NCBI GenBank assembly: GCA_023251285.1
Contig: JAHEZB010000010.1
Coordinates: 1-14,228, forward strand
DNA: 14,228 bases
From: Chitinophagaceae bacterium
GTDB taxonomy: Bacteria; Bacteroidota; Bacteroidia; Chitinophagales; Chitinophagaceae
Direction of reading: 5' to 3'
Shown here: one piece after another, positions 8,201 through 14,135 of the stretch
How positions within the stretch are numbered: position 1 is the stretch's first letter
Layout of the letters: every line of letters starts with the position of its first letter
Notes under the pieces: generated by a model
The model's database searches: none
What the model saw: the letters and a program-made list of their open reading frames with translations, nothing else
What the model was told of the DNA's origin: nothing
Translations under genes and position numbers: made by a program

Positions 8201-8455
8201 GAATGTTTGCACCAAAGCCTGATATATAATACCATCCTTTAGGCAGCATACATTTGGATTATATATGTGATCAGGATCAGGATTGTATTCACCTAGACCA
8301 AGGAGATCAGCATCATCAATCCTGTTTAACAGACTTGCCTCCATATTAAGCATTCTGTCACGAACGGTGTTGCCTTTTATCTCACGTTTTATGTTAGTAT
8401 ATACGTGATCTGTGATATCCTTTTTTAATTCTGTTTTATTTAAAATTGCTGTCAT
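5258..8455 (-). CDS. Long tail fibre protein (1065 residues)
   Basis: This is a modular tail fibre. The N-terminal part (about 1-100, MTAILNKTELKKDITDHVYT onward) is probably the baseplate attachment region. Two fibre-shaft repeats follow, IGYTPENVANKDTDG...NSDTKYASQKATKTYV at about 205-243 and IGYTAENSTNKSTNV...SNTKYPSVKSVYDW at about 374-412. This 'NKsT...ntKYpSvkA' motif is typical of trimeric phage fibres. Residues about 555-605 resemble a DUF2793 domain (AQPGSPVLNDRYLLPGAG, then WDGAAWVYTTP). The C-terminal 165 residues (from about 900) look like a jelly-roll head, with SLRLKIKGKYTST in its core. The frame extends 38 codons further upstream to an ATG at 8569, but that stretch overlaps gpX. 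The ATG at 8455, 2 bases after the gpX stop, is much more likely. No fibre chaperone gene is seen downstream. Confidence 0.87.
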   Translation of the reverse strand: MTAILNKTELKKDITDHVYTNIKREIKGNTVRDRMLNMEASLLNRIDDADLLGLGEYNPDPDHIYNPNVCCLKDGIIYQALVQTFGTFNSLHWKVIYDGNKEISVADITARDLYDVTALPLNIFVVDDSDGRWALYRATTTGVGATFVKISDPDLLNAVMTASQIKISYESNANTNCFTDALLAKLNAISGTNTGDETNGTILTKIGYTPENVANKDTDGTLAANSDTKYASQKATKTYVDTAVAGATIADASPTVKGKAKLYSDVTNNNTDGAPDQNSVKVALAATLASAASYSDGLVVGLWDDRGSFDASGGAYPSTGGSGASGAILKGDIWTISVAGTLPTGQVVEIGDIVRALINTPGNTQANWSITQNNIGYTAENSTNKSTNVNTDQASNTKYPSVKSVYDWAVGLFQTLANKLSVAEINTGTDDGKFATALGLEGSKYLTQNGAKISATAAGTDTYTATIAPAITAYLNTHRFFIKFTNANTGAATLNLNSLGAIAIKKNVSEALTSGDIKAGQIIPLAYDGTNFQIIGGGGANLVANGTAFWLDPVISNSVTAQPGSPVLNDRYLLPGAGLSGASWPGNENKVATWDGAAWVYTTPVAGNVIVVNSLTAPNNQFTYTGTYNTGAWTASSVVNAFTQGGNAFGGTANTGTTDNQDYAVRTNNIVRIIWDKAGTWFASTELSIGITKSAAAITAAAKSWISLAASTTTKAHLFFTAGVDVTSGFVNGMMWYNGSNLKFRDAAISKSVVFDNDSRGIAKSASFTVAATENGVTYNVTTSTSTIIATYPTGVAGFTFYVRKVDSGSGVIITSVASITMVRINQVAMFAYNGTTWDATILDEGTVANNTVMGNLSGAADYAYEITALDIHDATQRSYNYDQNGFTKDWLSGVFFRQYRAKTVTTTTLASLISTTAGDYAGAAATPLTVPANSIVSGKSLRLKIKGKYTSTNIADTLLIEIKIGSVTLTHATPFTVGTVYTDNYFDLEYEIHFLDTGASGSVLGLGVLKVITGAFVTTQFPMVASFTAQTLDTTIANAIVVNAQHSNASGSITSSMVTFERLA

Positions 8456-8457
8456 CG

Positions 8458-8769
8458 CTAGTCGAAAGATTGATCGAATGAACCAAGGCCACCCGTTGTT
8501 TTTATATCTAAAAGTAATGGCGCTGTTGCTGCAGCTTGTTTTTCCAAATCGCTCGGCACGCGTTTCCACGGTGGCAGCAAACTCTTGTCTGTTTCATTTT
8601 TTATTTCAATTATTGGAACCAACAAACGCTCACCTCCAACAAAGGATGTAGAAAGCGATATCGAAGGGTTCGCTTCTATTATCGGATTCATTTTTGACGC
8701 ATCACCATACGCTTTGTATGCGATACTGTCCCATCTGTCCCCTTGTGTTGCTATGTATTCAGTAAACAT
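8458..8769 (-). CDS. X: Tail protein X, LysM-like
   Basis: The frame encodes 103 residues. The first 55 match the P2 gpX / phage tail X family: YIATQGDRWDSIAYKAYGDA, then IIEANPSIS and VGGERLLVPI, the LysM-like pattern of this family. gpX-type proteins are small tail or baseplate components. P2 gpX is about 67 residues. Here a tail of roughly 40 residues (LLPPWKRVPSDLEKQAAATA and on, ending GLGSFDQSFD) is added; it is low in complexity and may be a linker or docking peptide. The gene begins 3 bases after the gpU-like gene ends and is followed 2 bases later by the fibre gene. Confidence 0.88.
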   Translation of the reverse strand: MFTEYIATQGDRWDSIAYKAYGDASKMNPIIEANPSISLSTSFVGGERLLVPIIEIKNETDKSLLPPWKRVPSDLEKQAAATAPLLLDIKTTGGLGSFDQSFD

Positions 8770-8772
8770 TAC

Positions 8773-9726
8773 TTATAATTGTTTTCTTGATGATTTTAAA
8801 GCGATCAGCGGTGAACACTTTTTTGTAAACTCTTTCATCGCATTCACCAGCAATAAATTAAAGTTTGTTGTATTGTTAAAAATATCAAGTGAGTACTGCG
8901 CGTCTAAATCAGTTGCTACTGTTGGCAATCCCAAAAACGACAGTATTGAATTATCAAAATTTGTTTTAGCTGCTAACACACCGTTCAACGATGTTTGGAT
9001 ATCCGGAGAGAAAGTAAGGATCTGCGGAAACGTAGTTACAAGTCCGGTCACACGCGACAAACTTGTACCGATCGATAGCGCATTTTTAGTTAAGAAAGCA
9101 GTTGTATTTACAGCTTCAGCTGCAAATGCCTGGCCTCTTAATAAAAGAGTTACAGGCGCTGTGATTAAATTTTTTACTCTGTTTATTTCATTATTAATTG
9201 AGTTCACTGCCAGGTTAGCTTCACGCATTGCCATCAATATCATTGCATCAGGAGTTAACGGAGGCACAGGAACACTGGTTGGAGTAGGGCGATTAGGATT
9301 AACTGCAAACGCATTGAGCAGAGCTCTTTTTTGTGCAGACTTCATTTTATCTGCTTCATAAAATTCCCGCAATCCAATGTTCACATCAATATCGGTGTAA
9401 GCTCCATCCTTATCCGTATCGTTCACTATTCGCTCCAGGGTGGTGATCACAAACGTTCCTTCAAAGTAACCGGTGCCGTAAATCAATGGTAAAATTTCAC
9501 CATCGTCCCGGTACCTGTTTAATGCATCGTATTCAACTTCCGGATTACAAAAAGCAATATGAAATTTTACACTGATGGAGAATTCATCCAATGCATTACC
9601 GGTACGTTGCAGACGCGGCTTGCCATCTATCAATGTATGCTCAGCATACACCGCTTCCTTTTTATCAGACATAGATGAAAAACCTTTCAGAGCTTCAAAT
9701 TTTATTTCACCTAGCTGGGCGTACAT
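8773..9726 (-). CDS. U: gpU-like tail/baseplate protein with a long C-terminal extension
   Basis: The frame encodes 317 residues. The first ~135 match P2 gpU: MYAQLGEIKFEALKGFSS, then YAEHTLIDGKPRLQRTGNAL, 'SISVKFHIAFCNPE' and IYGTGYFEGTFVITTLERI, ending in GLREFYEADK. gpU acts in tail completion or baseplate assembly. P2 gpU is about 159 residues. Here a proline-rich linker (NRPTPTSVPVPPLTPD, about 145-160) leads to a ~155-residue helical domain. A two-part layout also occurs in Mu gp43-like 'DNA circularisation' proteins, which occupy the same place between tape measure and hub; equivalence is my inference. The start is translationally coupled to the tape measure by TAATG. Confidence 0.83.
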   Translation of the reverse strand: MYAQLGEIKFEALKGFSSMSDKKEAVYAEHTLIDGKPRLQRTGNALDEFSISVKFHIAFCNPEVEYDALNRYRDDGEILPLIYGTGYFEGTFVITTLERIVNDTDKDGAYTDIDVNIGLREFYEADKMKSAQKRALLNAFAVNPNRPTPTSVPVPPLTPDAMILMAMREANLAVNSINNEINRVKNLITAPVTLLLRGQAFAAEAVNTTAFLTKNALSIGTSLSRVTGLVTTFPQILTFSPDIQTSLNGVLAAKTNFDNSILSFLGLPTVATDLDAQYSLDIFNNTTNFNLLLVNAMKEFTKKCSPLIALKSSRKQL

Positions 9727-11423
9727 TAATATTTACCTCTGTTGTTTTTTCGGTTTGCTTCATCTATCATTTTCACCAGCTCTCCCTGATGCGTTTTTAG
9801 CATCGCTCTAAAATCTTCTTTACTTCCACCGCCACCCATGTGGATCACCGGTGCGTAAGTAATTGTTATTCCACCTGCATTCCCTGGAGAACGCTTCCCT
9901 GGTGCAGCACTTCCTCCCATAGCTGAGGAAGCTATAAGCGTTGTGGCAGCAACCCTTCTCATTGCTTTCATCATTGGTTGCGGTTTCATTGTATCCGCAA
10001 TAGTTTCAATAATTCTAACCCTGTGAAGATCTTTTAAAGGACCAACTTTTGCTGGTGAGAAAGGAAGATAATCCCGGATCTTACCAACCATATTTTTTAT
10101 AGCCTCAACAGGACTATTAACAAAAGCTTTTATTCCATTCCATATTGATTTTACTATATTAGCCCCTGCATTATAGAAGCGTGGGCCCAAGCCTTTCATC
10201 CATTCCCAAAATGACGAAAAGACATTTTTAACCTTTTCCCACAACCCTTTGAAGAAGGCAACTATTTGCGGCCAAAATTTTATAATGAATCCAACTGGTC
10301 CTATAAATAATATTCCCCATTCTTTTACCCAGGAAACAACTTTCCAAAACATATTTTTTATGCCGGCCCATAAGTTCACAAAGAAATCCTTAATACTTTG
10401 CCACACACTTTTTATCCATTTAACTATCGGATCCCAATACTTTACAATCAAAAATATTGCTGCAGCTATTCCCGCAATAATTAACACGATTGGGTTTGCT
10501 GCTAAAAAATTAAATACCACACTCAACCCATTGACCACGCTCATCACAGTGCTGACACCCATTGTTACAATTTTTAATGTAGTGCCAAGCGCCAGCAAAC
10601 CTACACCCACACCGGCAACTACTTTTATGAGCGATTTATTATTTTCTACCCAAGCTTGAATGGCTGGTAAATGTTTTTGAATATCTTTCATAACTGAATT
10701 TACTGCAGGCAATAAAACTTTACCCACTGTTTCCACCACTTCACTCCAACTCACTTTCATTTTAGAGGCTTCTGTAGCGGTAGCTTTGGCAACACCTCCT
10801 ACTTGTTTTTCAACAGCTTTCATGATCAGTTCCTGGGCTTTCAGCTTCTGATTTGATTCTACTAAGGTTTTAATTTTAAGACGCTCAGCTTCACTGAAAG
10901 TGATCCCGGATTTTCGTAAAGCAACTATTCCCCTGATAGGATCCTGAAGCGCCTTACCTAATTGTACTGCATTTCCGGATGCTTCACCAAACCCAGTAGA
11001 AGCCATATCAAACGCGGCCTGAGTAGCGCGGTCCATTATTCCTGTTGTACGCGCGACCGCATCACTTACACTTTTAAACGTAGCAAGTTTAGCTTGTACA
11101 GCTAAAATTTCTTCATCTTCAATTCCGATTTGCGCTGCTAACTGATCTGCGTATTTTTGATTTGCAAGTAATGCTTGGTTGGTAGTTTCACCCATCGATT
11201 TATAAACCTGCTGAAGTCGTTTTACAGAAACTTCATTTTCTTCAGCTGCATCAACTGTGGCTCCGAAAAAAGCCGTCATGGCTCCCCCGGTAATAGCCAT
11301 TTTAGTACCGGCTCGGTTTATACCATCTAAATGCGTATTAGCCTTTGCAAAAGCACTATTAATAACCCCGCTCATCTGATCTACGGCAGTCAAAACCAAC
11401 GCTACTTCAAGGGCCTTATTCAT
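9726..11423 (-). CDS. T: Tail tape measure protein
   Basis: The frame encodes 565 residues. The protein fills the tail tube lumen during assembly and sets tail length. The N-terminal third is helical and hydrophilic, with AITGGAMTAFFGATVDAAEE at about 43-62 typical of the family. Hydrophobic segments lie at about 265-330 (VVAGVGVGLLALG; PIVLIIAGIAAAIFLIV). Next comes a tryptophan/phenylalanine-rich repeat region at about 330-425 (WIKSVWQSIKDFFVNLW and similar units). The conserved DYLPFSPAKVGPLKDL (about 451-466) marks the C-terminal region that contacts the baseplate. It is shorter than P2 gpT (about 815 residues). At about 0.15 nm per residue it would imply a tail of roughly 85 nm, which is an inference. 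Its ATG overlaps the TGA of the frameshifted chaperone extension. Confidence 0.93.
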   Translation of the reverse strand: MNKALEVALVLTAVDQMSGVINSAFAKANTHLDGINRAGTKMAITGGAMTAFFGATVDAAEENEVSVKRLQQVYKSMGETTNQALLANQKYADQLAAQIGIEDEEILAVQAKLATFKSVSDAVARTTGIMDRATQAAFDMASTGFGEASGNAVQLGKALQDPIRGIVALRKSGITFSEAERLKIKTLVESNQKLKAQELIMKAVEKQVGGVAKATATEASKMKVSWSEVVETVGKVLLPAVNSVMKDIQKHLPAIQAWVENNKSLIKVVAGVGVGLLALGTTLKIVTMGVSTVMSVVNGLSVVFNFLAANPIVLIIAGIAAAIFLIVKYWDPIVKWIKSVWQSIKDFFVNLWAGIKNMFWKVVSWVKEWGILFIGPVGFIIKFWPQIVAFFKGLWEKVKNVFSSFWEWMKGLGPRFYNAGANIVKSIWNGIKAFVNSPVEAIKNMVGKIRDYLPFSPAKVGPLKDLHRVRIIETIADTMKPQPMMKAMRRVAATTLIASSAMGGSAAPGKRSPGNAGGITITYAPVIHMGGGGSKEDFRAMLKTHQGELVKMIDEANRKNNRGKY

Positions 11424-11904
11424 TGTTTAGGGTTTAATTTATCGTGTGATTTTAACGCCTCTTTATACCAAAAATCCAAATCCACCAAACTCCACTCAAG
11501 CAATATATTTAATGGTGTATGCGAGAAATGGGCTAGGAACATTATATCTCCCGCCCGGACTAAAAATTTATTGCAGCGAATCTTGCAAAGATCTTATTGT
11601 AATCCTGCATGCTAAGTTCTGCGAGATCTTCAGGAACAATATCCTTATTATCAATAGTAACAAGCTGTGCCATCAGCGTAGCCATATACAACTTTGATTT
11701 CCCTTCTGATTGATCCATTGCTTCCTGGGCATGCTTACCCTTACCTGATAATATCAGGGCTTTTCTGCCATCCGATAAAATGATTTCATTAACAGGAGCT
11801 AAAGGTGCAGGAACTACTTCTGCAGCAGGCGCTGTTTCTTTTTGTACCGCTGTGATTTCAGGTGCTGGTGAATTAGGAGTTTCTCCTGGTGTGTTTGTTT
11901 CCAT
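11420..11904 (-). CDS. Tail assembly chaperone, frameshifted E+E' form (161 residues)
   Basis: A -1 ribosomal frameshift at 11563-11569 would join the 114-residue chaperone to a second frame, open for 47 codons (from 11563 to 11423) and ending in TGA at 11420-11422. The extension contains GDIMFLAHFSHTPLNILLEW, then SLVDLDFWYKEAL. Its spacing and residues (DI..F, P, L, slvdLdfWykeA) match the E' region of P2 and the Phage_P2_GpE family as I recall it. The TGA overlaps the ATG of the tape measure as ATGA. In P2 (E/E+E') and lambda (G/GT) the long form binds the tape measure while the tube polymerises. That this frame is open, family-like and exactly fills the gap is visible; that frameshifting occurs is inferred. 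Confidence 0.82.
11521..11554 (-). promoter_or_regulatory. Candidate stimulatory hairpin downstream of the slippery site
   Basis: On the minus strand GCGGGAGA (11554-11547) can pair with TTTCTCGC (11528-11521). This gives an 8-bp stem with two G-U pairs and an 18-base loop. The stem starts 8 bases after the slippery heptamer, inside the 5-9 base spacing of known -1 frameshift stimulators. The loop is large and stability was not computed, so the role is tentative. Confidence 0.45.
11560..11904 (-). CDS. E: Tail assembly chaperone, short form (gpE-like)
   Basis: The 114-residue product of normal decoding stops at TAG (11560-11562). Residues 1-38 are rich in Pro, Ala, Glu and Thr and probably disordered. 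The conserved part begins at EIILSDGRKALILSGKGKHA (about 40-59) and continues with MDQSEGKSKLYMATLMAQLV and DLAELSMQDYNKIFARFAAI. This is the pattern of Mu gp41 / phage tail assembly chaperones: a beta hairpin, then a helix with '.......M..A..a....', then a '..dl..lt..D........' end. It sits between tube and tape measure, the usual place for the chaperone. The ATG at 11904 follows the tube gene by a 62-base gap that contains a hairpin. Confidence 0.87.
   Translation of the reverse strand: METNTPGETPNSPAPEITAVQKETAPAAEVVPAPLAPVNEIILSDGRKALILSGKGKHAQEAMDQSEGKSKLYMATLMAQLVTIDNKDIVPEDLAELSMQDYNKIFARFAAINF
11563..11569 (-). promoter_or_regulatory. Slippery heptamer for -1 ribosomal frameshifting (A AAT TTT)
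   Basis: Read on the minus strand in the chaperone frame, the sequence is A AAT TTT followed directly by TAG. It satisfies the X XXY YYZ rule with X = A and Y = Z = T. After slipping back one base, both tRNAs can re-pair (AAA and TTT), and decoding continues in the E' frame. The adjoining stop codon slows the ribosome and favours slippage. Position, frame and the downstream conserved extension all agree. Confidence 0.8.
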
Positions 11905-11929
11905 GTGTTTTTTTTCATATTAAAATTAG

Positions 11930-11961
11930 TTGCGGGATAGGGATTCGAACCCTTCCCGCAA
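11930..11961 (-). other. tRNA-like acceptor/T-arm minihelix in the tube-chaperone gap
   Basis: In the minus-strand RNA, UUGCGGGA (11961-11954) pairs perfectly with UCCCGCAA (11937-11930). AGGG (11953-11950) pairs with CCCU (11942-11939), with a single bulged A (11938). The 7-base loop is UUCGAAU (11949-11943). The loop and its closing G-C pair match the tRNA T-loop rule (T54 T55 C56 R57 A58 ... C61). The 3' side reads as a tRNA 3' end: 5 T-stem bases, 7 acceptor bases, then A as discriminator and CUA rather than CCA. There is no D arm, anticodon arm or variable region, so it is not a tRNA. It lies 5 bases after the tube stop. It may stabilise or process the mRNA or end part of the transcripts; there is no strong U-tract after it. 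Confidence 0.72.
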
Positions 11962-11966
11962 TATTA

Positions 11967-12485
11967 TTAGATGCCTAAATTGGCGCGGTATTGCGCTAAA
12001 ATATCAACACCCTTCACTTTGTAAATATTAGCCAACAGATCTATCTCAAGAGTTTCAACACCATCAATTTCCATCTTGCAGTACGTTACAGAAAGGTTTG
12101 TTTCTAACTCAACGTTGTCATTCTGTTTGAAATTTCCTGTAGGGAAATCCTTTGCAGTTGCTGTCATATAAATAACAACAGGAACCTCAGCTGAACGGCC
12201 ACCGGAAGAATACGTTTCCAACGAAGAGCGCACCTGCAGGTTCAAAGGCAGTATCGGATTTCCAACTTTATCCAAAACATCCTTATAAAAACTATTCCAT
12301 TTAATTTTTGCCTCCATCTTTTCTATTCCGGAGAAAAACTCAACTGCGCCAATCATTCCAAGGGCCTTATGTTCAGCCATCTTGTGTTTGATCGTTGGAG
12401 CCATCACCTCTTCCGCACGTCCTAATAATGAATTTCCATTCATATAAATGTTTGCGTTTGTTACTCTTTTTATTTCTTGTGACAT
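11967..12485 (-). CDS. FII: Major tail tube protein
   Basis: The frame encodes 172 residues, matching P2 FII in length. Stacked hexameric rings of this protein form the inner tail tube. Family features include the N-terminal NANIYMNGNSLLGRAEEV (about 10-27), then APTIKHKMAEHKALGMIG and FFSGIEKMEAKIKW (about 50-64). Later come a central strand set and the C-terminal MEIDGVETLEIDLLANIYKV followed by GVDILAQYRANLGI. The C-terminal 'G.d.la..R..LGi' end is typical of P2-like tubes. The gene starts 43 bases after the sheath stop, the largest gap upstream of the minihelix, and has no Shine-Dalgarno sequence. The unusual hairpin follows its stop codon. Confidence 0.94.
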   Translation of the reverse strand: MSQEIKRVTNANIYMNGNSLLGRAEEVMAPTIKHKMAEHKALGMIGAVEFFSGIEKMEAKIKWNSFYKDVLDKVGNPILPLNLQVRSSLETYSSGGRSAEVPVVIYMTATAKDFPTGNFKQNDNVELETNLSVTYCKMEIDGVETLEIDLLANIYKVKGVDILAQYRANLGI

Positions 12486-12528
12486 GATTTTTAAAGGTGT
12501 TTAATTGGGTTAAACTTTTATTTTCAAA

Positions 12529-13950
12529 TTACTTTATGGATGCTAATAAATTAATATCAATAAAGCTGTTAAATGTGATTCTTTCCATCGGTGTTGGAGG
12601 CATAAAGTCTAAGCTGAAAAGAACATGTCCTGCAGCTAATTCAGGCGCTGAGTTTAGCGCCGGATTGTAAGTACATTTTCCATCAACGATCGCTCCGCGA
12701 GATATCAGTGAGCGAATGAATGCATTTACACTCGCACGTACACTATCAATAACTGCTTGTGTAATTGGCTTATCAACAAATTGCAACATCGCCAGTTCAA
12801 TTGACTCATGCATAATATCAGCTGTACGTTGCACGTTTTCAAAATTTGAAGGAGCAGTACTTGCCGGGAAAGAAGCAGATCTGTTACCCCACAATCTCAA
12901 GCCTGTTCCAAAAGAATTAAAAACAGTGGTAATACCTTTTTCGTTCAATAAATTTGCATCAGTTGTTGCATCATTTATTGCAGCGCTTATTTTTCGTTCA
13001 GTTCCTAAAATACCTTTGATCTCATGGTTCGAAGCGGATATCCAATACCCTTCATTACTATCAACAGCTGCGCGAACTCCTGCAGCCCATTGTGAATAAG
13101 GTGTATCGATGATCGTATCCGTTGCAATATCATAAGCCTTCAGCATTGGGAAAAATAATCTCGCACGTTTACTTGCAGTAATAAAATTGATCGTGCTTGC
13201 AGGTCCGCGACCGGCAATTGCACCTGCTACAGTTGTGCCTGCAGGAGCATCTAAATATGCAAATGCTTTATGAAGATCTGCCTGGGCGATCATTTCTACA
13301 GCAACTGTATTTAATGATGAGTAACCAGGTGCAATAAATATTTTCGGTTTAAATCCAAACAAGTTGTATGAATCAACAAAACATTTAAAGCCGGTTCTTG
13401 CTTCAGTTGACCCGTCAACCGTTCCGATAACCAGCGCAGCAATAACACCTGCTGCATTCAGTTTTTTATAAGTAAATTTCAATGTCAATCCATCAGTGAT
13501 TGCAGCATTCAGGATAACCAGGTTCCCGTACACATCAATAGTGTAATCTGTACCTACTGTGTAAGTGGTAGACCCCGCAGAATTTTTAACCACAACTGCA
13601 GCTGCACCAACCGGATTGAATGCGGTTTTTACTTTACGGCTTGCAACTGCAGCCGAAACCTCATCGGTTACAGTAGTCGCCATTGCCGTTTCATCCCAAA
13701 TATTTACCACCAGTACTGTTCCTGCGCCTTGTTTAAATATCGCATCCAGGGCTTGCGGAATATTTAATCCTGTTAAAGGAGGTCCGAATTGTGCCGCATC
13801 CTGGGCATTGTTTACAAGCGTTAATGTTTGTTTAGGACCTGAAGGTGAAATACCAACCAACCCGATAACAGCTGATTTTACAACTGAAATAGGCACTGTT
13901 CCATTTAATAATTCGATGGTTTCAACACCATGTAGATAATTTGCTGCCAT
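12529..13950 (-). CDS. FI: Tail sheath protein
   Basis: The frame encodes 473 residues of the contractile sheath, whose shortening drives the tube through the envelope. The N-terminus MAANYLHGVETIELLNGTVP, then VKSAVIGLVGISPSGP, is the hallmark of P2 FI-like sheaths. FGPPLTGLNIPQALDAIFKQ (about 55-74) is the next conserved block. Residues about 95-165 form a beta-rich inserted domain (TVGTDYTIDVYGNLVI; LTLKFTYKKL). P2 FI is about 396 residues, and this domain explains most of the difference; such insertions decorate the outside of other sheaths. The C-terminal region contains HVLFSLDFMPPTPMERITFN, the conserved strand that links to neighbouring subunits. The start overlaps the preceding stop as TAATG. 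Confidence 0.95.
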   Translation of the reverse strand: MAANYLHGVETIELLNGTVPISVVKSAVIGLVGISPSGPKQTLTLVNNAQDAAQFGPPLTGLNIPQALDAIFKQGAGTVLVVNIWDETAMATTVTDEVSAAVASRKVKTAFNPVGAAAVVVKNSAGSTTYTVGTDYTIDVYGNLVILNAAITDGLTLKFTYKKLNAAGVIAALVIGTVDGSTEARTGFKCFVDSYNLFGFKPKIFIAPGYSSLNTVAVEMIAQADLHKAFAYLDAPAGTTVAGAIAGRGPASTINFITASKRARLFFPMLKAYDIATDTIIDTPYSQWAAGVRAAVDSNEGYWISASNHEIKGILGTERKISAAINDATTDANLLNEKGITTVFNSFGTGLRLWGNRSASFPASTAPSNFENVQRTADIMHESIELAMLQFVDKPITQAVIDSVRASVNAFIRSLISRGAIVDGKCTYNPALNSAPELAAGHVLFSLDFMPPTPMERITFNSFIDINLLASIK

Positions 13951-14135
13951 TAGTTATTTTTTTTAGATTGGGTTTCTTTTTTTTCTTCAACTAGCTTCAG
14001 GGCACCTGTAGCTACTAGTGTTTTAACATGAGATGAATCTGCAGGTAAGGAGTACTCGTTTCCATCCTGCAAACAATGATCAACGCGCGCAATGGTTACA
14101 TAACTTATTTGCCCGGTGTATAAATATTTTTTCAT
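13950..14135 (-). CDS. Small protein upstream of the sheath gene
   Basis: The frame encodes 61 residues. I cannot assign a family with confidence. The sequence suggests a small beta domain (MKKYLYTGQISYVTIARVD; NEYSLPADSSHVKTLVATGA) with a highly charged tail (KLVEEKKETQSKKNN). The '.G......G....lP....yvk.L...G.L' pattern is seen in small proteins just before sheath genes in other phages, and Mu gp38 occupies the same place; homology to gp38 is not apparent. Both ends are TAATG overlaps with the neighbours, so it is a real, translationally coupled member of the operon. Confidence 0.75.
   Translation of the reverse strand: MKKYLYTGQISYVTIARVDHCLQDGNEYSLPADSSHVKTLVATGALKLVEEKKETQSKKNN

Noticed and set aside
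8456..8569. A 38-codon upstream extension of the fibre gene starting at an ATG at 8569
   Set aside because: It would overlap most of the gpX C-terminus, and the added residues look random. The ATG at 8455 sits 2 bases after the gpX stop, as expected in this operon.
8585..9361. A 258-codon plus-strand open frame
   Set aside because: It runs antisense across the gpU-like and gpX genes, both clearly real by homology. Its protein has no family features, and the openness is a by-product of codon use on the other strand.
11930..11961. A phage attachment site (tRNA 3' end)
   Set aside because: It lies inside the tail operon with no integrase, second copy or boundary nearby, and is a closed hairpin rather than a plain tRNA end.
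11930..12010. A complete tRNA gene around the TTCGAAT loop
   Set aside because: The 5' acceptor strand lies immediately before the T arm, leaving no room for D and anticodon arms, and the upstream sequence is the tube coding region.
12499..12515. Inverted repeat gtttaa/ttaaac upstream of the tube start
   Set aside because: The stem is only 6 bp and mostly A-T, and such a repeat is expected often in AT-rich DNA.
12716..13099. Plus-strand open frames over the sheath gene (also 13565-13939)
   Set aside because: They are antisense to a confidently identified sheath gene, with no start context or family features.
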